From positions 33,121,315 through 33,185,314 of the forward strand of contig NC_133232.1 in NCBI RefSeq assembly GCF_040436345.1: a stretch of DNA of 64,000 nucleotides, written 5' to 3'. The notes under the pieces were generated by a model that made no database searches, was not told where the DNA came from, and saw only the letters and a program-made list of their open reading frames with translations. Of the stretch, positions 35,855 to 46,759 are shown one piece after another (the stretch's first letter is position 1; each line of letters opens with the position of its first letter). The translations under genes and the position numbers were made by a program. Source of the DNA: Pagrus major. Its lineage: Eukaryota; Chordata; Actinopteri; Spariformes; Sparidae.

Positions 35855-38800
35855 ATGGAGGGGACGATGCTGACGGCGGGGCAGGAGAAGCCACAGAAGC
35901 GGGTGAGGTTCCGCGTGGCTTCGGGGAACAGCGGCCGGGTGCTGAAGGAGATGTTCAAAGATGAAGGGCCCTCGGACTCCCTGGATTCAGACTGTACCAG
36001 CAGCTCTGACGCCGACCGGGCCAGCACCCCCTCTACAAGTGGAGATGTGCAGGGACACCTGTATGGATACCTGGGCTCCGAGCCGGACGACAGCGAGTGT
36101 GAGCCGGACGATCTGCTCATGTACGCAGGGGCCACCAAGGACTGGATGTTCACCACCAAGAGGGTCAACATACTCAGTAAAAATGGGACTGTGAGAGGGG
36201 TCAAGCACAAAGTCAGCGCCGGTCAGACGCTGTTTGAAAACCTGCCCAATTCTAACAGTGTAAGTATATGTGACAGCGTTATATCATATTACTTCGTCTG
36301 GTTGATGTTTTCCCATTATTGCTTGGCTCACAACACATGTTCCCATCAGTGTTGTGCTCAAGTCTAGTTACAGGAAGGAGCTACATGTCGGTGCATGACT
36401 GGGATAAAAGCTCACAATAGAAGACAAGGTCACCGAGCAATTAAAGTTTAATGATGCATTTCGTTAAGTGTTCAAGAGAAACTAATCAGGTTAATGAATT
36501 CTTGCCACTTCGCTTTTCCCTTCACGAAGCAACAGTGCTTCTTCTTCCTGAGGTAACTGGGCCTGTGTGCTGATGCAAAGGTGACACATGAGGTCATATC
36601 GAAGAAAAAGTATTAGGTCAGGTGAACAAGCGGCGTCACTGCAGGCGAGATAAAGCTCCTCGTCACGATTAAATGAGATTATCTTTCATTTAGGGTGAAG
36701 TTTAAATGCTTATCAAGGTCTGGCCTTATCCTGAAGGAACATTCTGATGTTTGTAACACTCACGTACAGGTTACATTACCACTGATGATGTTTTAAGGCG
36801 AGCCACAAGTTCAAAGACTTTAGTCACAAGTAGTTTTTAACTGGTCAGGAAACAATTCTCAATTTAAAGCCGATGCCTCTGTATAACCAACATCAGCAAG
36901 AACACTGGCTATGTCTATATAATTATTATAATTCATTTTGATGTGTTTCACCTGATCGGACTCCAATTTATCTGGATTAGATAAATAATACAAGTACAAA
37001 TAATCTCGCAGCCTGACGAGAGAAGCTGCTCTGTAGTCTGGTGGCACTAAAACAAAGTGTAATTAATCTTATATATCTACAAACACGTCAGTGTATCAGT
37101 GTGACTGAGACAAAATACATGTTTCACGGGACAGTTCACCCCAGAGTCAAAATAAATGTTTCCTCTTGCATGCAGTGCTGTTTATCCATGTGGATGGCCA
37201 AAAAAATAGATAAATACAAAAATTCAACAACTCGACAGCGATGTTTCTTCCAGAAATAATGAGCCACTTTCTCCACTTACGAAGAAGGAAGCGTGCATCT
37301 ACTAATGGACGAGAGGCTTGATGACATGGAAGTTGTGGCTTTATGGTGCATTAATGGCAGAGCTGTAATGTAAGCTGTCTTAGCCAGCTAGCCTAGCAAT
37401 CAATATCTGCAACAAGTTTATATGAGTTTGACATTTTCAGCTTGAGAACAAAGCGGAGGGTGTTAACAATACTTTATAAATCAGTTTTAAGCCATTAATA
37501 AACAACAACAGCCTCCGGGTTGATAAATAAATAAATAGATTCAGGTAGAAATGTTGTTGATGTGGATTTATGATTTATGAAGTGTTAGCAAATCCATTAG
37601 CTACGTTTTTTATTAGAAAAGTGGTGCTAAAGCAAATGAAATGTTCCTTTAAGTGAGCTGAAAAGTGGAAAAATCATTGTATATATTATATAGAAATGCT
37701 ACTGTGTGCAGCATCAGTGTGAGCCTTTTCACAGGCTGATATCTGAAGGACATTTACTGACATTTTAAACTGTAATGTACATTATTATACTGCTGCTGGG
37801 AGGTTTAACCTCTGCATAGTTCATCTGAACTTTGTGGATAATAAAAACAATCACTAATTTCTTGGAGGGAAAAAAAGAAATGAAAAACAACACGTGAAAT
37901 CACAAATTTCAAATGAATTTTACACTGAAAGGACATTTTCGTCTCCCACGCTTTCTCCAGTGTCAGGTCTAAATGTTTCATATGTTAACAGCCATTATGC
38001 AATTTTTCCCGCCATTATTATCTACTCTGACCTCAAACAATCCCATCGTTAAATTCCCTGAACATGTTGAAGACGGTCTAATAAAGGTTTCATTTCATCA
38101 CCAACTGCATTCATGATTTTCTCTCCCTCCTAGATGGAGTTAGCTCTTGAATTTGGCCGAATCGTGATCTACACCACGAGTTTCCGCGTGGTGAGGACGA
38201 CCTTTGAGCGCTGCGAGCTGGTCCGGAAGATCTTCCAGAACCACAGGGCGAAGTTCGTGGAGAAGAACATCGCCCTGGACTGCGAGTACGGGAAGGAGCT
38301 GGAGGAGCGGTGCAAACGCGTGGGAGAGCCTCCTTCATTACCGGTCGTGTTCATTGACGGACACTACCTCGGGGTCAGTTGTTGTCACGCCTCTCTGGTG
38401 TTATCGATATCTCGTACATCCACGGTGAGCTCATTAAATGTGGTGTTGAAACTTGTCTTGCAGGGTGCTGAGAAAATACTTGGCATGAACGAATCAGGAG
38501 AGCTTCAAGATCTTCTGACAAAAATCGAGGTTTGTTTTCAATCACATTATGAATAATTAAGCGGGTGATTTTCCTCTGAATCAAACGCTAAATTCAACAC
38601 ATATTGATGTTGAATTATTCAGGTGTTTCCTATTAGATTTACTCAACAATGCAACATGCTTTGTAGCACATGTAATATTAAAGCATGGGGTAATTATAAA
38701 GTCATAATAAATTAACGCTTTATGTCCATCAGGTCATTGAGATGAACACGGTGCGAACAGGAGCAGTCATTTCAGCTCGCCGGTCGTCAATAAAGCATGA

Positions 38801-40404
38801 GCAGGCTGCAGCGTGAAAGACGCATGCACATCAATAAGTGACCATCAATAATGGAGGGCTTGTTATCGATTCTGCCTCCGACACATTTTGTTCAAACACA
38901 CACACAACGCAGAGCGCGTCGCTCTGTGCTACAAACTGAGATCGTGTGAACCGTTTCTGCTTCGTGCCGAGTCGCCGCAGCAGCGTCTGCCACGCGAGCG
39001 CTGGCCTTTTCTCAGGCCTCGGCTGTAATTTGCAGTTCAGACCAAACAGAAGTCCTCATGAGCGAATACAAAGCAGTGTTATGACATTTAAGTCACTGCA
39101 GGCGATTAAAAAACGTGTGCAGCTCTGAAAGGTCATGCATACACTGATCGGCAGCAACGTGGCGTTATCGTGTGTTTATATCTGAGGAGTTAGCACGAAA
39201 CCATCAACGCGTTGGAAAAGAGGTTGTGATAGAAAGGAAAGGAAACACTTTGGTGAAAAAACACATTTAATCGCTTTCTTTCCAAGAGCTAGATGAGAAG
39301 ATAAACAGCTGTCTCGTGTCAGTACGCTGAATATGGAGGAGGTCGATTACAGGAGGTGACAGCGAGCAGAGCTCTGCTGTAAAGTTAGCAGCAGCTCAGA
39401 AGCTTTTTTTTGGTAGAATGAGAAGAACAGGAAAACCTCCTGTTACAGTGTTCATGTTCATGTTCATGTTCATGTTCATGTTCGTGGCCTTGCTGTCACA
39501 TGGTTCGATTAGCCTGAATGAACTACTTTTGATGTTCCATGTTTGGATTAGTTGTTAACGAGTGACACCAGACATCAGCAAACTGTGTGCAGCTCCTTTA
39601 AAATGGCTGATTTGATGACGAGAGAACCGACTAATTTCTGGAATTTAGGATCTGCAGCAGTCCATAGTCTGACATAGTCTCCCTGTAAAACCAGAACTTG
39701 TGATTTAAAATTATTTTATTTTTTGTATTGGATTAAATAAATGAGATATAACATGTCTTGACAAGAAAGTAGAGTCGACTTTTAAAGGTGCAATATGTCT
39801 GAATTGGGCACCTTCTGAATTCATACTCAGAAGAAATAGAAGGCAACCAGAGGAACCGCTAACTGCTGCTGACTGTAGCTGCCGTTCTGGACTGGGATCT
39901 AGGTGACCCGGGGCAGTGTGTTTACACCATGAGCACAGCAGCTGTGGACCGAGATGGGCCAGGGCTAGCTCGTTAGCACGCTAACTTCAGTAGATATCTC
40001 TGCAACACAATACAAAGACTAATAATAATGTCAACGCTGTTATTTCTTCACCTTCTGTTGATACCTTTAGTTAATCCTTTCTTCTGGAAGTTTTGCATAT
40101 TGCACCTTTAAAGTTTATCTGTACCAAATTCAGCCTCCAAATCAAAACCTTGCAGGTCTTCCTCAAATAATTTGGGTTTTAGGAAGAAAAATACAACCGT
40201 ATGACTCTGATCTGTTTTCTCTAGAGGGTACAGCATCCCCGGACGTGCCAGACCTGTGGCGACTTCGCCTTCATCCCGTGCCCAATGTGCCATGGCAGCA
40301 AGATGTCCGTGTTTCGCAACGTCTTCACGGATTCCTTCAAAGCCCTCAAGTGCACTTCCTGCAACGAGAACGGCCTGCAGCCGTGCGTGAGCTGCAGCCG
40401 GTGA
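35855..40404 (+). CDS. grxcr1: grxcr1, glutaredoxin domain-containing cysteine-rich protein 1, complete (4 exons)
   Basis: Exons: 35855-36259, 38134-38373, 38464-38529 and 40225-40404. All junctions are phase 0 and the product is 296 aa (human about 290). Exon 1 encodes an acidic/serine-rich N-terminus with [18 protein letters not shown] and [24 protein letters not shown] conserved blocks (here [14 protein letters not shown]). Exons 2-3 encode the glutaredoxin-like fold: [18 protein letters not shown] without the redox CxxC, then [12 protein letters not shown]. Exon 4 has four CxxC pairs (C245/C248, C256/C259, C280/C283, C291/C294), a DnaJ-like zinc-binding tail. GRXCR1 acts in sensory hair-cell stereocilia, controlling bundle dimensions and actin; human mutations cause deafness DFNB25. 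Donors are good (GTAAGT) except exon 2 (GTCAGT) and exon 3 (GTTTGT). A more internal Met (MLTAG) is a possible alternative start. Confidence 0.95.
36260..38133 (+). other. grxcr1: grxcr1 intron 1
   Basis: A GTAAGT donor at 36260 and a pyrimidine-rich ...CTCCTAG acceptor ending at 38133. No repeat of known family and no nested gene were recognised. Confidence 0.85.
38374..38463 (+). other. grxcr1: grxcr1 intron 2: 90 nt, in frame and stop-free
   Basis: The intron starts with GTCAGT and ends TTGCAG. Its length is a multiple of three and the frame stays open through it, adding 30 residues (start [10 protein letters not shown]) if it were retained. Splicing gives the conserved HYLG-GAEKI junction, so removal is the expected form. 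Confidence 0.85.
39449..39483. repeat. (TTCATG)n hexanucleotide repeat
   Basis: Five tandem units plus a partial one in grxcr1 intron 3. Confidence 0.9.
39781..40112. mobile_element. 332-bp MITE with perfect 17-bp inverted termini
   Basis: The left end is tttaaaggtgcaatatg (39781-39797). The right end is catattgcacctttaaa (40096-40112), its exact reverse complement. The outermost TTTAAA/TTTAA may include a TTAA-like target duplication. The interior includes ctaactgctgctgactgtagctgcc and gttagcacgctaacttcag and has no coding capacity. Related copies are at 44048-44350 and 45254-45453. Superfamily not assignable by eye. Confidence 0.8.
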
Positions 40405-40545
40405 GGATGTTAAGTGCCTGACCCAACATCCTCGCTCCACGTCTCTGGGACCTTAACACAGGAGCTTCAACTGGACTGAATGAATGAAACACAGCAGGAC
40501 TCTTCCTCCATGGCCATTGCTCGTAAAGATGAAAAATGAATTTGT

Positions 40546-40551
40546 AATAAA
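40546..40551 (+). terminator. grxcr1: grxcr1 polyadenylation signal
   Basis: AATAAA lies 142 nt after the grxcr1 stop codon, giving a short 3' UTR. A GT-rich stretch follows (gtgaatttgtggctctggtgttg). Confidence 0.7.
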
Positions 40552-40967
40552 AAATCTGTGAATTTGTGGCTCTGGTGTTGACTGACTGGGTCTGTAAACA
40601 CGTCACGAACTAGTTTTATCTCTCGTAAGCTTGTTAATTAATTAGCGAGGAGGCACCGTCATTCACATGTTTCCATCACTAATCCCATATCAGACAGAGT
40701 TTAGGATAACAGAGATGCAGAGAGGGACAGTCGGCCAGTAGAGGGCATGAAACTGGGCCATGGCTCACCAGAAACTTAACTCAGTCCTCAGATACAACTT
40801 TCAAAATGCATAAAGTTCAAGTAAATCAACGGAGGCAATCACATTTCAACCTCTTTAATAGAACATTATATGTTTCTGGTCGACGTTACACATGAAGTGA
40901 TTGACAGTTATTCTGAAAATCGATTAATGCTTCAAGTCAATTTTCAATTTTCAAGCAGTATAAATCC

Positions 40968-41271
40968 TTTTGTGGCTGCAGAGGAAGCTGCATGTATTCT
41001 GATAAACTGCCTCTGTGATGTCACTCAGTGGCTAAGTTGCATTGTGGGTAATGTAGGCGGCAGGTTTTATAAATGAAGAAGAATGCGTGGGATATAAAAA
41101 GGTGTTATCTCTGGTTCTGCTGTATTGATTTTGATCGTTTGTTTATGAACTGTCTGTGAAGAGTTTATAGGAGTGCAATGCCTACATTACCCACAATGCA
41201 AGTCAGCCAAACAGTGACATTGCTGGAGGCAATTTATCAGATTACATGCAGCTTCCTCTGGAGCCACAAAA
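40968..41271. repeat. Foldback: 91-bp imperfect inverted repeat with 121-bp loop
   Basis: The arm at 40968-41058 starts ttttgtggctgcagaggaag and ends attgtgggtaatgtaggc. The arm at 41180-41271 starts gcctacattacccacaatgc and ends ggagccacaaaa. They are reverse complements over nearly their whole length with scattered mismatches. The loop is 41059-41179. This is probably a foldback/MITE insertion. Confidence 0.85.
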
Positions 41272-41410
41272 GACTTCATGCTCCTTTTTTCCCACATACG
41301 CAGTCGAACTCCCCCGAGACCTGTACACACACTTTAATTACCCTTTGAGGTTTGACGACATTACATATATATATTTTTAATATTTACAATATTAATGAGG
41401 CATTAATACA

Positions 41411-41671
41411 AAATCAGAAATATTTATTTTTTCCATAACTGAATAAACAAGCTGCTCTCAGAGGAAAAATAAGGTCCCAGAACACTGTGGCAGGGTCCGC
41501 CACATGTAAACAAAGTAAAGGTCAGTTTGTTTATTCGGTCATGAAAACAAAGAGAGTTTGATTATTTACTTTGTTTGTTTGTTTGTTTGTTTAGGTATAA
41601 AAAAAATCAGTCAATGAAAATTTCTCTTCTGATTAAAATGTCTTCCTCAAAACTACATCGTGCACCTTTAA
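41411..41671 (-). repeat. Dispersed repeat, reverse copy
   Basis: The reverse complement of this segment parallels 27621-27915, with landmarks such as ccataactgaataaacaag and cagggtccgccacatg. Its right end, tgcacctttaa, mirrors the start of the forward copy. Confidence 0.7.
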
Positions 41672-42294
41672 CCTCTCATGAAAATAATCAAACACACATA
41701 AACAAACATATTCTCCGAACAATGCTGGTCTAGAAGAAGCTCCAGTTCATGATTCTGTAGAAAAGGTTGAAAATCTGATTCACTGTGCAGCAAACAACGT
41801 TTTCTCCAGCGGGATTGTGGAAACACCTTCAGAGAGCAGCCTCTGTTCATCAAAGATAGGTTGTCTTTAATTCGATGCTCGGCTCTGTGACTTGAATGTA
41901 AGGAGATGCACGACCGGTTCGATCCAGAAGCGTCCAATGCCATGTCACTAATCGGTTCAATAATGCATTGGCTGCAAAGGGATTTAGGTTTACGTTGAAT
42001 AATTCAACCCGGGGAGGAGAACTCCATGTGTTCAAGTGGCTTCAAGGGAAAAAAAAGGCAACATTTGACCACATCTGCATGCAAATTAAAAGACATCGCA
42101 AACAGTCCATGCGGGATCGCACGCAATCCTCGGCGTTTCTGTGTTTTTTTCAGCGGGTGATGTCATTCATTGGCTGCCATCCAAGGGGTCAGAGAAACGC
42201 AGCTCAGCTCTCTATGCTGTCATAGCCCTGTACAATGCTGCTTGAACATGATTAGACAAGGCAGCACTGTAAAGAGGCTAAAAGCGTAGAGCAG

Positions 42295-42327
42295 GGTGAT
42301 GATGATGATGATGATGATGGTGATGAT
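42295..42327. repeat. (GAT)n trinucleotide repeat
   Basis: Eleven near-perfect GAT units with one GGT variant. Confidence 0.85.
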
Positions 42328-43436
42328 CCGCCATGAAGACTTTCCCCAGACGCTCCCGCACCTGTGATTGAAACAGCAACCAGATCGATTATTCAGAGAG
42401 AACAAAAAAAAAAAACAAAAAAAAAACGGTGCGTAAAAGTCACCAAAAAGGTTAACGAGCTTTGGTCCCTGCGTGGATAATGGCAGGTGATTACATTGCT
42501 GCACAACATCTCGTTCCTTTAATTCAATTCCGCACCGAAGAGTGATGGGGTTTGGGATTTTATAACCACAGGCTTGTGGTGATGGAGGGGAGGCTGCATG
42601 AAAATCTGAGACCCCAACTGTGCAGGTTTACTGCGCCCCCATCTGTGGACTGCTGGAGGTGAAGGAACAAAAAAAAAAAACAGGATGCATCGAAAAATCA
42701 CAACACAAAAAAAACATCTACATTTAAAACAAAGAATCCGCTTCAAGAATACAATAATTATGAAAGTGAAGGTGGCGATGTGATGTGCGGGAGGCTGCGG
42801 GATGGCTGAGGATGTGTTTTTCTTTTGGTGGCCAGGCGCGTCTCGACGCATGTTTCCTTCATAACAACGAGCCCAATCAGCCCGATGATCTCATTTTCTT
42901 AATCAACGTGCACAAGCGAGCCTTTCTTTCTCTCTTTCTCTCTTTCTTTCTTTGTGAGGAGGGGAGACATGAAAGGAAACACGATGGGCAGTGGCACTGG
43001 CACAGCTGACTTGGGAATGATATGACGAGACATGACACTGATATGCGCGCAACACCCAAAATGTTAAGACAACATTCAATGGTCTAAAAACCTGCAATGG
43101 AGTTTGTCCGCATTGTCTCCGCTCTCCGGGGCTCGGCGAAAAAACATTATTTCAGTCGAGTAGTCTAGCGTGGTCCAGCCGCGGTGCTGTGCGTAATGTT
43201 TTGAATGGTCGGTCAATGCGCAGACTGGTTGGAAATGACTGTTTTTATTGACGTCAGCGTACAGGCGAGTGCCCCCCTCCCTCCCTCCCCACACTCTCCC
43301 CTCTCTCGTCCCTACAACTGCACCATCTAATGGACTTGGGTTTACATTCCAGTCAACCATCTGAGACTTCGAGCAGGAGACAGGCCTCCAAGACGGAACA
43401 TCTACCTCTTCACTGTCCCAGATGAGCTCAGGTGAC

Positions 43437-44053
43437 TTTAAAGGACACGTTCACCCAAAAATGAAAAATTCAGTCGTTCAGTCTCACGATGGAAAGAAGG
43501 GTGAAGTTTCAATGTCCACAAAATGTTTGTTTTTTTTTAACAGCAAATCAGCGTTGTGACTTTCTTTTAATTAACTCAAGTTGATGGGGACTTGTTTTAA
43601 TGGCTCCATAAAGCTCACCCGATCGTGGGTGCGGGAACTAGAGGTGCTGAGGGGGCTGCCCCCTAAAACGAGGCTGTAACATATGCCGAATTTAAAAGAA
43701 GGCCCAAATGATTAAGAATTTGTCAGAAACAGCGCTTCTCAAAGTTTATAAAGTTTCTTCTAACTCAACAACTAACAAAAATGACTGATTTTCTAAGGGA
43801 GTCTGGGGAGTTTCTCCCTCTTCACCTCCTCGCTGTTGCTAACTGCAGTTGATGTTGCTGCTTTGACCTTCAGTATAACAATTAGATGTTTTATTGTCCA
43901 TTCAAGTGAATACAACAAACATGAACGTCGCGCACCATTTACTGACATCATTATATAGTTTTGCTGTGAAGCTCCAGAAATGTTTAGTTGATTACGAACT
44001 TAATTCACCTTTTCATCGGCATGAGGGTATAATGACTGAACATATCCTTTAAA
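43437..44053. mobile_element. Non-autonomous element, imperfect 17-bp inverted termini
   Basis: The left end is tttaaaggacacgttca (43437-43453) and the right end is tgaacatatcctttaaa (44037-44053). They are inverted copies with two mismatches. The interior has no open frame of note. Its right end overlaps the start of the next element by the shared TTTAAA. Confidence 0.65.
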
Positions 44054-44350
44054 AAGGTGCGATATTTAAGAGTTGGCCACCTGTCGAATACTCAAAACAA
44101 GTAAGAGGCAGCATATCACCAGTGTAACCGCTAACTGCTGCTAACTGTAGCTGCCGTTAGCTCAGTTAGCTGTGCAGCTAGCTGTCCAGACCGGGAACTC
44201 AGAGTTTTTTACCGCTAGCCCAGAGCTTTGGACCAAGACAGGCAGGTGTTAGCTGGTTAGCATGCTAACTTCAGTAGTAATCTCTGCAACACAATACATA
44301 CTGTAATGTCCTACTGTAAAACTGTTATTTTGTTATTAATTTAATTATTG
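44048..44350. mobile_element. Second copy of the 39781-type MITE
   Basis: It begins tttaaaaaggtgcgatat and shares interior blocks with 39781-40112, such as ccgctaactgctgctaactg, gttagcatgctaacttcag and ctctgcaacacaatac. The right terminus is unclear. Confidence 0.6.
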
Positions 44351-45253
44351 TTATCAGTGCTTTTGGTCACAATCCAGGTAGGAGACAAGTTGAGAAGCTG
44401 ACAGTAACGTCCTCTATAATGTTAATGACACACAAGCAATCCAACCACACGACAGAAAAAAAGGAAACCAAAATAATTTAATAAATTATTTCAAATTTAT
44501 TCCAACTCCTTCAGCAGTGGCAACACAGTTATTATAACCAAAGGGAAAATATTACACTATTAACACCTTCAAAAATATATATGTCCAACCAACCCCCCCA
44601 ACAAATCAGATGAAATGACTCTGGCCCACCTCCTGAAGCACAGTAACATGTTGAACAGGCAGGTGTGTCCCACGCTGCAGCTGCGACACCAAACGCAGAA
44701 TGAAAAGTAAAAGCACAGTCACTGCACGTTTTATAGAGATTACAGGAGATTATTCAGCAGATTATTTGGTACACGTACTGTACAGAGTGACGTCCTGAAC
44801 GATTTGAATAATGACATTTTATAATGAGAGTACAAATCTTACGCTTCAGTACAACTCAGGATGATTTAATGCGGGAGGCGTAATGAATTCCTGTTACTGA
44901 CCTTTAACAAATGATCAAGTTATGTATGACGTCATGCAATCAGTTCATGATTCATAAAAATCATCAGTTGAGGAATGTTAGTTCACAGCTGATTCAGACA
45001 TTTAATGATGCACTTCAAGTCAGCAGGACTCCTGTTAGATGAAAGTTTATTCATGTATCTGTATGTTTTACCTCCGTCTGTTCGGTTTTGATGTGAATCC
45101 AAATAAAAATCTGGATCCAGCCGATTTAAACATGTTTTATTTAAGGTTTGACTGACTGAATTAATGGGGACTCTGTGGGGCCTTGGCGGAGGTATGCGCT
45201 CTTCTGAGTGACATTCTAGTGTTTGATATGTAAATGTTTGATGTCTCTGAGAA

Positions 45254-45453
45254 CAGGTGCAATATGTATCAGCAGACTAACCTGCTAACTGCAGCCACCC
45301 ATGGCTCTTTAGCTCAGTTATCCGTGCAGCTAGCGGTTCAGGCTGGGACTTGCTGGTTAGCATGCTGACGTCAAGTGAATCACATTCTGATAATTTGTTG
45401 ATTTTTGAACATTTTCAACTAAAATTCTTACGTATTACGTAATGGATCTTTAA
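45254..45453. mobile_element. Third, shorter copy of the 39781-type MITE
   Basis: It starts caggtgcaatatg and has the blocks ctaactgcagccaccc and ggttagcatgctgac. It ends near atggatctttaa. Internally deleted relative to the 332-bp copy. Confidence 0.55.
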
Positions 45454-46759
45454 GTTGTGAAAGTGGAATCCAGCACATAATTTAATTTAACTGTGAATGA
45501 ACAGATTTATCTAAACATGAAGTCATCGTCGTAGCAGCTTCTTCACGTGTTAGCGGTGAGAAACATGAATGTATGACACATCCTGCATTAATCATCACGA
45601 GTCACGTCATCACTTTATGTATATGATTTGTTTACTTATTTTAAAGTGCTACCCACGTTTCCATGCCAACTGTGGAGCTCAACACTTGATGAAGCCGGTG
45701 GGATTCGGGGCTGGTCCATTTGTTTTGGTACATTTTCTCATCACAGACTATTTATTTACACCGTCTGTAAAAAAAAAAAAGGGGCAAAGACATTCGCATC
45801 CCTCCAGCACTTCATCTTTGGAACAATACAATCACTCATCTGTTGATAAGCAGCCGAAACTCCCAAGACAAAGTTACCACACCTCAACATTAAAGTTTGG
45901 AGCCGGCAAAGAGAGAAATGAAGCGTAAGAGAGGGATGCCACTGCCTGTAATGTCGTTTCTTTGCTTTTTGTAAAGATGAACATGTGGCTCATTATGTGC
46001 TACTGTATTTAACATCAGTTCACTCTTCAACTCTATCGTATAGATCAAATGAAAAGTCTTAATATCACCTTTGAATTTGCATATTATTCTATAATCGCAA
46101 TAAAATCTATTCAGAAATCTTAAACCGAGAACCTGCAGCAGCGTCGTGCCATCTGCACCTTCTCAGTTTTTACATTAAAAGAAAAAAAAAATCTGACGTC
46201 TAGCAGTTAAATAAGTCTCATTTGAATATGTAGCTCTCAGGTTTCCTTCGTACTAATGAAGGAAACACTATCACCGTGACTCAAGCATAACGTTAAAGTA
46301 AAGTCTAGTAAATGATACTGGTCCTGGTCGTGATATTGTTTCTTCAGGAAGTCGTTATTTCAACCAAATCCAAACACATTCAAGGTGGAATGTGACCTCA
46401 AGCCAACAACCATAAGACTGTCGTAACTGTGTGTGTGTGTGTGAGAGAGAACTGCAACAGAGATTTAAATTTCTCTTTAAAAAATTCAAGAAACACACAC
46501 TCTCGAATGTGAAAGTGGCTCCCTGGCAGGTCAAATTCTCAGTAACTGAAGCTCAAGCAGCACAAAGAGAAGCACGATCGCTGCCCGGACATCGTCTTTA
46601 TGGTTGTGCACTACTCTACAGTAAGACTTGATGGAGGTGTGTATGCGGCGGTCGGGATGGGAGGCAGATTGTGGAGGCAGGCTTGGCCCTTTCATGTTTT
46701 CCTCTCGTAGGCTCTTCTCGTTACAGCAGGATGTTCCCTCGGCAGAGACCCGATGGGTA

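Larger units (their letters stand above)
38530..40224 (+). other. grxcr1: grxcr1 intron 3
   Basis: A GTTTGT donor and a TTCTCTAG acceptor ending at 40224. It contains a (TTCATG)n microsatellite at 39449-39483 and a 332-bp element with perfect 17-bp inverted ends at 39781-40112. No other gene was seen. Confidence 0.85.
40552..46759. other. Convergent intergenic region, grxcr1 to slc30a9 3' end
   Basis: A 6.2-kb repeat-rich stretch with no supportable coding exon. It holds a foldback (40968-41271), a reverse dispersed repeat (41411-41671), a (GAT)n tract, a (TTTC)n tract near 42929-42953, and three short transposon-like elements (43437-44053, 44048-44350, 45254-45453). The right side should include the slc30a9 3' UTR; an AATAAA on the minus strand at 45756-45751 is one candidate end, unproven. 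Confidence 0.65.

Noticed and set aside
38111..38428. Alternative frames over grxcr1 exon 2
   Set aside because: Shadows; only the 38134 frame gives the conserved GRXCR1 sequence.
40108..40606. Minus-strand frames over grxcr1 exon 4
   Set aside because: Antisense shadows of the CxxC exon.
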